64,000 bases of DNA, from NCBI RefSeq assembly GCF_004368785.1, contig NZ_SODM01000007.1:62001-126000 (forward strand), in the 5' to 3' direction. The first letter of the stretch is position 1. The number at the start of each line of letters is the position of its first letter. The notes below the pieces were generated by a model. That model was not told where the DNA came from and searched no databases. It saw only the letters and a list, made by a program, of their open reading frames with translations. The translations under genes were made by a program, and so were the position numbers. Positions 25,009-31,762 of the stretch are shown piece after piece. The stretch comes from Flavobacterium sp. 270 (GTDB lineage: Bacteria; Bacteroidota; Bacteroidia; Flavobacteriales; Flavobacteriaceae).

Positions 25009-25758
25009 ATGAAAGTGAAAACAATTTTGGTGTCACAGCCTGAACCTAAAGTGGAAAATTCTCCTTACTTTGAGCTCCAACAAAAACACAAAATAAAAAT
25101 TGATTTCAGACCATTTATTCATGTGGAAGGGGTTAGCGCAAAAGAGATTCGATTACAAAAAATCGATCTTAATCATTACACTGCGATTATTTTGACAAGC
25201 AGAAATGCTGTAGATCATTTTTTTAGAGTTGCAGATGAAATGCGATACAAAGTCCCAGAAGGATTGAAATATTTCTGTCAATCTGAAGCAGTTGCGTTTT
25301 ACTTACAAAAATACGTTGTATACAGAAAACGTAAAATTTATGTTGGCGCAAAAGATTTTGCAGATTTATCTCCATTAATTAAAAAATACAAAGACGAAAA
25401 ATTCTTATTACCGGCATCTGACCAGTTAAATGCTGATGCTCCTGTAACATTAAACGGTCTAAAAGTAGACTGGGCGCAAGCTGTTTTTTACAAAACTGTA
25501 ATGAGTGATTTATCTGATCTTGCTGACGTTTATTATGATGTTTTAGCATTTTTTAGTCCAACCGGAATTAAATCATTGTTTAAAAACTTCCCTGATTTTA
25601 AACAAAATGATACCCGAATTGCTGTATTTGGAAGCACAACTCAAAAAGAAGCTTTAGACCACGGGCTAAGAATTGATATTCTTGCTCCTACTCCTGAAAC
25701 TCCTTCTATGACAATGGCTTTAGAAAAATACATCAACGAAGCAAACAAAGGAAAATAA
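25009..25758 (+). CDS. hemD: Uroporphyrinogen-III synthase
   Basis: From the ATG at 25009 the protein is 249 residues (MKVKTILVSQPEPKVENSPY). It has the two-lobed HemD pattern: IILTSRNAVDHFFRVADE in one lobe, YDVLAFFSPTGIKSLFKNFP in the other, then RIAVFGSTTQKEALDHGL and TPETPSMTMALEKYI. It cyclises hydroxymethylbilane to uroporphyrinogen III on the way to haem and sirohaem. A longer frame starting at 24970 overlaps the DUF4271 gene and is less likely. Sequence identity in this family is always low, so the call rests on motif order and is good but not certain. Confidence 0.85.
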   Translation: MKVKTILVSQPEPKVENSPYFELQQKHKIKIDFRPFIHVEGVSAKEIRLQKIDLNHYTAIILTSRNAVDHFFRVADEMRYKVPEGLKYFCQSEAVAFYLQKYVVYRKRKIYVGAKDFADLSPLIKKYKDEKFLLPASDQLNADAPVTLNGLKVDWAQAVFYKTVMSDLSDLADVYYDVLAFFSPTGIKSLFKNFPDFKQNDTRIAVFGSTTQKEALDHGLRIDILAPTPETPSMTMALEKYINEANKGK

Positions 25759-25781
25759 GCCTTAGAAACAACAATATTTAA

Positions 25782-25826
25782 AAATCCAAATTCCAAATTA
25801 ATCACTTGGTATTTGGATTTTTTTTA
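25782..25826 (+). terminator. Terminator after hemD
   Basis: AAATCCAAAT (25782-25791) pairs with ATTTGGATTT (25811-25820), followed by TTTTTTA. The arms are part of a common flavobacterial AATCCAAA word also used at 46053-46090. Confidence 0.75.
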
Positions 25827-25999
25827 TTCTGCAATCTCATTTTTAAAATCAGTAGCATTTTTAGTTTAGAATTTGAAATTGGAATTTCATTTAGGGTTTG
25901 GAATTTTAAAAAGTTGGAATTTCATTTTTCAACCCATTTTAACTACATTTGATTTCTATTCTAAACCCAAATCACAGAATAAGTTTCAAATTTTAAGTT

Positions 26000-26470
26000 A
26001 TGAAAATCAACTCCCTACTAATCGAAATTGACGGTATCGACAAAGAAATCCTTCGATACCTAATGGACGATGCCCGAAAGCCTATTTTACAAATCGCAAA
26101 CAAAATCGGAATTTCCGGCGCGGCAATTCACCAACGTTTAAAAAAATTAGAGCAATCTGGCGTAATTTCAGGTTCAAAATTTACCGTAAATCCTAAAGTT
26201 TTAGGATACAACACTATGGCTTTTATTGGTGTTTATCTGGATAAAGCGTCCAGAAACTCTGAAGCTGTAAAAGATTTAAAGAAAATCCCCGAAGTTTTAG
26301 AATGTCATTATACTACCGGAAACTGGTCTGTATTGATCAAAATCATTTGTCGTGATAATGAACATTTGATGCAGCTTCTAAATACTAAAATACAAGCCAT
26401 AGAAGGTGTTTCGAGAACAGAAACGTTTATATCGCTGGATCAGCAAATTGACAGGCAGATTCAATTGTAA
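26000..26470 (+). CDS. Lrp/AsnC-family transcriptional regulator
   Basis: The 156-residue protein has an N-terminal winged HTH (IDGIDKEILRYLMDDARKPI, then QIANKIGISGAAIHQRLKKL). A C-terminal RAM ligand-binding domain follows (MAFIGVYLDKASRNSEAVKD, then VLECHYTTGNWSVLIKIICR). It should form dimers or octamers and respond to an amino acid. It stands alone with 240 bp of noncoding DNA upstream and a terminator downstream. The targets cannot be inferred. Confidence 0.9.
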   Translation: MKINSLLIEIDGIDKEILRYLMDDARKPILQIANKIGISGAAIHQRLKKLEQSGVISGSKFTVNPKVLGYNTMAFIGVYLDKASRNSEAVKDLKKIPEVLECHYTTGNWSVLIKIICRDNEHLMQLLNTKIQAIEGVSRTETFISLDQQIDRQIQL

Positions 26471-26548
26471 TTAGATAATGTGGAATTTGATAATTAGATA
26501 TTTTTTTTAAGACTCAAAAAGTAAATTTTAAATTCTAATTTAAAAAAC

Positions 26549-26583
26549 AAACCCCGACAGATTTAAAATCTATCGGGGTTTTA
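26549..26583. terminator. Terminator between Lrp-type and Zn-peptidase genes
   Basis: AACCCCGACAGATTT and AAATCTATCGGGGTT form a stem of about 14 bp with one wobble, followed by TTTAT. It lies between convergent genes and can serve both. Confidence 0.85.
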
Positions 26584-26620
26584 TAAATTATCTAATGGAC
26601 TAATTATCTCAATTATAAAA

Positions 26621-27310
26621 TTAATCTCTTCTGCTATTTCCTGAATAAATAGAAATATAGTACAACAACGTTGCAATTGATCCAATTGCTGCAACTAAAT
26701 AAGTTCTTGCTGCCCATTTTAAAGCATCTTTTGCTCCCGCTTGTTCTTCTGGTGCCAGCATGTGTTTATTTTCTAACCATGCCAACGCTCTGTTACTTGC
26801 GTCATACTCCACAGGCAATGTAATAATAGAGAACAGCGTTGTAACAGCAAAAAGAATGATTCCAACTAGCAATAATTGTGGAAATACCTGAATCATAAGA
26901 ATTCCAGCCAATAAAATCCACTGCATAAAATTAGATGCAACATTAACAATTGGCACTAAAGTCGATCGCATAGTAAGCCATTGATAACCTACAGAATGTT
27001 GAACCGCGTGACCGCATTCGTGTGCAGCAACCGCAGCGGCAGCGGCATTACGATGATTATAAACTGCTTCACTAAGGTTGACTGTTTTATCAGACGGATT
27101 GTAGTGATCTGTTAATTGTCCCGGAGTCGAAATAACTCGAACATCTGTAATTCCGTTATCCGCAAGCATTTTTTCAGCAATTTCACGACCGCTCATTCCG
27201 TTTCGTAATTGCAGTTTTGAATATAATTCAAATTTCCTTTTTAAAGTCGAACTCACCCACCAACTACATAACATTATAGCTCCGGCAAGAATAATATATG
27301 AACCTCCCAT
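26621..27310 (-). CDS. Zinc metallopeptidase of the YugP/Zn_peptidase_2 family, membrane-bound
   Basis: The 229-residue protein starts with a hydrophobic helix (GGSYIILAGAIMLCSWWVS). It contains AAVAAHECGHAVQHSVGYQW with the zinc-binding HExxH near residue 96 (HECGH). Further membrane segments follow (FMQWILLAGILMIQVFP and LLLVGIILFAVTTLFSIITL) and the conserved LPVEYDASNRALAWL, where Glu probably supplies the third ligand. It is a predicted inner-membrane protease of unknown substrate. It precedes a 690-bp repeat-filled gap. Confidence 0.88.
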   Translation of the reverse strand: MGGSYIILAGAIMLCSWWVSSTLKRKFELYSKLQLRNGMSGREIAEKMLADNGITDVRVISTPGQLTDHYNPSDKTVNLSEAVYNHRNAAAAAVAAHECGHAVQHSVGYQWLTMRSTLVPIVNVASNFMQWILLAGILMIQVFPQLLLVGIILFAVTTLFSIITLPVEYDASNRALAWLENKHMLAPEEQAGAKDALKWAARTYLVAAIGSIATLLYYISIYSGNSRRD

Positions 27311-27407
27311 GTTTTTGATTTTTAGATTGATTTTTAAAGTTACAAAACAAAGATCAAATTGCGAACCATTTTAACAAAATGCCATTTTGACATTTTGGAG
27401 TTTTTTT

Positions 27408-27758
27408 CGCGCAGATTTAGTAGATTAGAGCAGATTTAAAGTGATTTTTTATTTATTTTAATCTGTATAAATCTGCTTCAATCTTTTAAAATCTGTGGAA
27501 ATCATTTTAGATTCACAGATTATAATGTTTTTTTACGCAGATTTTGCAGATTAGAGCAGATCTAAAGTGATTTTTTATTTATTTTAATCTGTATAAATCT
27601 GCTTCAATCTTTTAAAATCTGTGGAAATCATTTTAGATTCACAGATTTTAATGTTTTTTTTCACGCTGATTTTTGCAGATTAGAGCAGATCTAAAGTAAT
27701 TTTTCATTTATTTTAATCTGTATAAATCTGCTTCAATCTTTTAAAATCTGCGTGAAAT
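27408..27758. repeat. Three tandem copies of a ~127-bp repeat
   Basis: The common word TTAGAGCAGAT starts at 27425, 27551 and 27680, giving periods of 126 and 129 bp. Copies cover about 27408-27534, 27535-27663 and 27664-27758, the last truncated. Each contains AATCTGTATAAATCTGCTTC and a small hairpin AATCTGTG...CACAGATT. The copies are over 90 percent alike by eye. No convincing ORF runs through them; a 97-residue minus-strand frame at 27741-28034 is an artefact. Confidence 0.9.
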
Positions 27759-27822
27759 ACTTGATTTAATTTTTAAAAAATCTGTGGAAATCATTTTAAT
27801 CTGTGGCAAAAAATTTACCTCA

Positions 27823-27932
27823 TTTTGTCTGTCTGAGCGAAGTCGAAGACCACGCAAGTAGCTCCGCAATCTAAATCTCCAATCTTTGTAGAGTTTTTGG
27901 CGTGGTCTTCGACTCCGCTCAGACAGACAAAA
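27823..27932. repeat. Long inverted repeat of the CTTCGACTCCGCTCAG family
   Basis: Arms 27823-27855 and 27900-27932 are 33 nt each with one mismatch (GTCTGAGCGAAGTCGAAGAC and its complement), separated by 44 nt. A shorter relative is at 56409-56475. It lies downstream of the leuS stop and could end or stabilise the leuS transcript. Confidence 0.85.
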
Positions 27933-27999
27933 CAAAAAAAATCCCAAACCCCAACAAAAATTGGAATTTGGAATTTTTAAATATTTGGAATTTATTTGG

Positions 28000-30915
28000 T
28001 TAACCAACCAAATTAATAATCTTACCAGGAACAATAATCACTTTATTTGGAGTTTTACCATCCAATTGTTTTTGTGTTCTTTCGTCTTTCATCACGATTT
28101 CTTCAATTTGTTCTTTGGTTAAATCCAAAGGCAATTCGATAGTAAAACGCATTTTTCCGTTGAAAGAAACCGGGTATTCTTTATTAGTTTCAACTAAATG
28201 TTTTTCTTCAAAAACTGGAAAAGGAACTTGCGAAATAGAAGTTGTATTTCCTAATTGCGACCATAATTCCTCAGCAATATGCGGCGCGTAAGAAGAAACC
28301 AAAATTGCTAATGGTTCTAAAATCGATCTAGAATGACAGTTTTGAGTTGACAATTCATTCACACAAATCATAAACTGAGAAACCGAAGTATTGAAAGAGA
28401 AATTCTCAATATCATCTTGTACTTTTTTGATTGTTTTGTGTAATGTTTTTAAATTGTCTTTTGTTGGTTCGTCGTTGTTTACGATTAAACCATTATCATC
28501 AAAATACAATCTCCATAATTTTTTAAGGAAGCCAAAAACTCCTGAAATTCCAGCTGTATTCCAAGGTTTTGCCTGCTCCAACGGACCTAAGAACATTTCG
28601 TATAAACGCAATGTATCGGCACCGTATTCTGCACAAATATCATCTGGCGTTACTACATTGTATTTCGATTTTGACATTTTTTCAACCTCACGACCAACAA
28701 TGTATTTTCCGTTATCGTCTAAAATGAATTCTGCATTGGCGTAATCTTCTCTCCAAGCTTTGAATTTTTCAACATCTAATTCATCAGAAGAATTCACCAT
28801 CGAAACATCTGCGTGAATCGGCTGTACTTTTTGATCTCCAATTTTATTTTTAGAAACAAAACTATTTGTTCCTTCCAATCTATAAACAAAAGCACTAGTT
28901 CCCAAAATCATTCCCTGATTAATCAGTTTTTTGAATGGTTCTTCGGTTGGAGCAAAACCTTTGTCTTTTAAGAATTTATTCCAGAAACGAGAATACAATA
29001 AGTGTCCGGTTGCGTGTTCGCTTCCTCCAATATATAAATCTACACTTTCCCAGTATGCTAGAGCTGCTGCAGACGCAAATTCATTTTCATTATGTGCATC
29101 CATATAACGCATCCAATACCATGAACTTCCCGCCCAGCCTGGCATAGTATTTAATTCAAGAGGAAAAATATGAACGTTGTCAATGAATTGAGTATTTACT
29201 ACTTTATTCTGAATAATGTCCCAAGCCCAAACCGGAGCATTTCCTAAAGGAGGCAAACCATCTTCGGTTGGTAAATATTTCTCAACTTCCGGCAAAATAA
29301 TTGGCAAATGCTTTGCATCAATCATTTTTGGAAGTCCGTTTATATAATAAACCGGGAAAGGTTCTCCCCAATAACGCTGACGTGAAAATACGGCATCACG
29401 CAAACGGTAATTGGTTTTTCCAGTTCCTTGTCCTATTTTTTCTAATTCAGCAATTACTTTTGTGGTTGCTGTTTTATAATTTAATCCGTTTAGGAAATAA
29501 GAATTAGCGATTTCTACATTGTCTTTAGATCCGTAAGCAGCCTCAGAAATATCAACATTAGCGAAGATATTTTTGATTTCCTGCATTCCGTTTTGACCTT
29601 TAAAGAAATTTGCAAAAGCATAATCTCTCTCGTCACCGCAAGGAACCGCCATAACAGCACCAGTTCCGTAACCAGCCAAAACATAATCCCCAATCCAAAC
29701 CGGAATTGCTTCTTTTGTAAACGGATGTTCTGCATAAGCTCCGGTGAAAACTCCAGAAATGGTTTTTACATCAGCCATACGCTCACGTTCAGAACGTTTT
29801 GATGTTTTTTCGATATACGCTTCAACTGCAGCTTTTTGTTCCGGAGTTGTAATTTTAGCTACCAAATCATGTTCTGGTGCTAAAGTCATAAAAGTCACTC
29901 CAAAAATAGTGTCAGGTCTTGTCGTGAAAACTTCAATAAAATTTGTTTCAGGTTTCACGTTTAAAGTTTCATCACTTTGCGCGTCAACCTGAGACTTGAA
30001 ACTTGAAACTTGAAACTTAACTAAAGCACCAACGGATTTTCCAATCCAGTTTCTTTGCGATTCTTTTATAGATTCACTCCAATCAATATCATTAAGACCT
30101 TGAAGCAAGCGTTCGGCATAAGCAGAAATTCGCATACTCCATTGTGTCATTTTTTTTCTTATAACAGGAAACCCTCCACGCTCAGAAACTCCATTTACAA
30201 TTTCATCATTTGCCAAAACAGTTCCTAAACCGGGACACCAGTTTACTTCGGTTTCTGCCAAATACGTCATTCTGTATTGCAAAAGGATTTTTTCTTTTTG
30301 ATCGTCAGAATACGAATTCCATTCATCAGCATTAAAAATTGCAACATTGTCGTCGCAAACTGCTTCAACCAAAGCATTTCCGGATTCTTCAAAAACCGTT
30401 ACAAGATCTTTTATATCAAATGCCTGACCTTGTTTTTTGCAATACCAAGAATTAAATAATTGAATAAAAATCCATTGTGTATGTTTGTAATAATCCGGAT
30501 TTGACGTACGAACCTCGCGGCTCCAGTCAAAAGAAAATCCGATATTATCTAATTGTTTTCTGTATCCTGCAATTTGTTTGCCTTCTTTATCAACGCCGCC
30601 GTCAATATTTACGCGTGTAGTATCTTCCGGACGTTGTCCTGTTTGTATGGCATATTGTTCTGCCGGCAATCCGAAACTGTCGTAACCCATTGGGTGCAAA
30701 ACATTAAATCCTTGATGTCTTTTGAAACGAGAATATACATCTGACGCAATATATCCCAGCGGATGCCCAACGTGTAATCCTGCACCAGACGGATACGGAA
30801 ACATATCGAGTACGTAGTGTTTTGGTTTTTCAGAATTATTTTCGGCTGCAAAAGTTTGATTTTCTGCCCAATATTTTTGCCACTTGGCTTCTATTTCGTT
30901 CGGATTGTATTTCAT
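28000..30915 (-). CDS. leuS: Leucyl-tRNA synthetase with an in-frame repeat-derived insertion
   Basis: The 971-residue class I synthetase has HIGH-type DMFPYPSGAGLHVGHPLGYI near residue 40, the CP1 editing-domain signature IEVFTTRPDTIFGVTFMTLA from residue 327, and KMSKS in VEKMSKSKYNVVTPDD. It attaches leucine to tRNA-Leu. Residues about 302-326 (QVSSFKSQVDAQSDETLNVK and a few more) are encoded by DNA that matches an intergenic repeat: 25 nt at 29994-30018 are identical to 54816-54840. Normal homologues run directly from KF.V into the FTTRP block, so this is an added stretch at the edge of the editing domain. A perfect -7 element lies at 30977-30984. Confidence 0.95.
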   Translation of the reverse strand: MKYNPNEIEAKWQKYWAENQTFAAENNSEKPKHYVLDMFPYPSGAGLHVGHPLGYIASDVYSRFKRHQGFNVLHPMGYDSFGLPAEQYAIQTGQRPEDTTRVNIDGGVDKEGKQIAGYRKQLDNIGFSFDWSREVRTSNPDYYKHTQWIFIQLFNSWYCKKQGQAFDIKDLVTVFEESGNALVEAVCDDNVAIFNADEWNSYSDDQKEKILLQYRMTYLAETEVNWCPGLGTVLANDEIVNGVSERGGFPVIRKKMTQWSMRISAYAERLLQGLNDIDWSESIKESQRNWIGKSVGALVKFQVSSFKSQVDAQSDETLNVKPETNFIEVFTTRPDTIFGVTFMTLAPEHDLVAKITTPEQKAAVEAYIEKTSKRSERERMADVKTISGVFTGAYAEHPFTKEAIPVWIGDYVLAGYGTGAVMAVPCGDERDYAFANFFKGQNGMQEIKNIFANVDISEAAYGSKDNVEIANSYFLNGLNYKTATTKVIAELEKIGQGTGKTNYRLRDAVFSRQRYWGEPFPVYYINGLPKMIDAKHLPIILPEVEKYLPTEDGLPPLGNAPVWAWDIIQNKVVNTQFIDNVHIFPLELNTMPGWAGSSWYWMRYMDAHNENEFASAAALAYWESVDLYIGGSEHATGHLLYSRFWNKFLKDKGFAPTEEPFKKLINQGMILGTSAFVYRLEGTNSFVSKNKIGDQKVQPIHADVSMVNSSDELDVEKFKAWREDYANAEFILDDNGKYIVGREVEKMSKSKYNVVTPDDICAEYGADTLRLYEMFLGPLEQAKPWNTAGISGVFGFLKKLWRLYFDDNGLIVNNDEPTKDNLKTLHKTIKKVQDDIENFSFNTSVSQFMICVNELSTQNCHSRSILEPLAILVSSYAPHIAEELWSQLGNTTSISQVPFPVFEEKHLVETNKEYPVSFNGKMRFTIELPLDLTKEQIEEIVMKDERTQKQLDGKTPNKVIIVPGKIINLVG
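29938..30018 (-). repeat. Intergenic-type repeat inside leuS coding sequence
   Basis: The stretch holds GTTTCAGGTTTCACGTTTAA on the left and iterated ACTTGAAACTTGAAACTTG on the right. This is the same inverted CTTGAAAC/GTTTCAAG vocabulary as the intergenic element at 54719-54842. It keeps frame and adds about 25 codons. Confidence 0.8.
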
Positions 30916-31272
30916 TTCTAAGGTTCAAAGGTTCAGAGTGACAAAGTTTCAAAGTTTTATCACTGAATTTAGTCTGCAAATTTACATTTATTGTTCTTTG
31001 TTCCAAAGCTATTTCGCTGACAAAGAAATAAAATCACAAAATACTTATTTTTATTTAAGTATAAATACGTATTATTGCAAATATAAAATACGTATTAATT
31101 AGCGCTGTATTTTTTTAAACATATAGAAACCTAGATTTCATCTTAAAAAAAGAAATAATTTTCTTTCATATAATTAAACTATGTGTATTTTTAATATGTG
31201 AAACGACTTGTTTGATGGTTTCAAAAACTATGATTCTAGGTGTTGAAAACATACTCAACGAATAAAATACTA
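30916..31272. promoter_or_regulatory. Divergent control region between leuS and the ModE-like gene
   Basis: The region contains short-word repeats (GGTTCAAAGGTTCAGAG at 30917-30935), a perfect minus-strand -7 element TAAATTTG (30984-30977) for leuS, and an inverted repeat ATACTT (31041-31046) / AAGTAT (31057-31062). Two copies of the palindrome AATACGTATT follow at 31064-31073 and 31087-31096, 23 nt apart. An element AAAACATACT at 31247-31256 matches the right half of the operator found before both downstream TBDR genes. No extra gene is seen. Confidence 0.55.
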
Positions 31273-31620
31273 ATGTCAGAAAACAAAAAATACAATATTG
31301 AAGTTCGGGTTTGGATTGAAGAAGCCGAGGGTGCATTTCTTGGAATAGGAAAAATTTGGCTACTCGAAAATATCCAAAAGACCGGATCGATTACCAATGC
31401 GGCCAAAGAAATGAAAATGGCGTATCGACAAGCCTGGCAATTGGTTGAAGAAATGAATCAGCGTGCTGAAACGCCGCTTGTAGAAAAACTTTTAGGAGGA
31501 AAAGGCGGCGGCGGCGCAAAACTTACCACAGCGGGAGAAAATGCAATTACCGTATTTTATGAAATTGAAAACCGAATTAAAGAGTTTGCAAAACAGGAAA
31601 CTCAGAAACTGAAATTCTAA
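31273..31620 (+). CDS. ModE-like winged-helix regulator, DNA-binding domain only
   Basis: From the ATG at 31273 the protein is 115 residues. It matches the N-terminal DNA-binding domain of ModE: GIGKIWLLENIQKTGSITNA, KMAYRQAWQLVEEMN, then LGGKGGGGAKLTTAGENAI. ModE represses molybdate transport and controls molybdoenzyme genes. The C-terminal Mop/TOBE molybdate-binding domains of full-length ModE (about 260 residues) are absent, so how the metal is sensed is unknown. It precedes two TBDR genes and a molybdopterin-domain lipoprotein gene. A frame extending to 31240 would begin inside the probable control region and is not preferred. Confidence 0.82.
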   Translation: MSENKKYNIEVRVWIEEAEGAFLGIGKIWLLENIQKTGSITNAAKEMKMAYRQAWQLVEEMNQRAETPLVEKLLGGKGGGGAKLTTAGENAITVFYEIENRIKEFAKQETQKLKF

Positions 31621-31716
31621 TAAAATAAATCAGCTTAATCTCTAAAACCTGCGGGAGAAAAAATTAAACTATACCATCAATACATTAAAAACCATTAACC
31701 AAAAACCAATTTCCAA

Positions 31717-31750
31717 AACCATCAGTATTCATTTTAAAACATACTGAAAA
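31717..31750 (+). promoter_or_regulatory. Candidate ModE operator before the first Mo-island TBDR gene
   Basis: The 34 nt match 34362-34395 with two differences. The core is the perfect inverted repeat TCAGTAT (31722-31728) - N12 - ATACTGA (31741-31747), ending 16 nt before the ATG at 31763. The architecture (7-nt arms containing TAT/ATA, spacer 12) is similar in design to ModE boxes. Confidence 0.7.
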
Positions 31751-31762
31751 TCATCGCAAATT

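Noticed and set aside
27408..27758. Possible CRISPR array
   Set aside because: The repeat period is about 127 bp with no short repeat/unique spacer alternation and no cas genes. It is an ordinary tandem duplication.
27741..28034. 97-residue minus-strand ORF overlapping the leuS end
   Set aside because: It runs through the repeats and the large inverted repeat, has no start context and overlaps leuS in another frame.
28391..30851. Several 60-117-residue frames on both strands within leuS
   Set aside because: They are shadows of the leuS codons, with no independent start or family signal.
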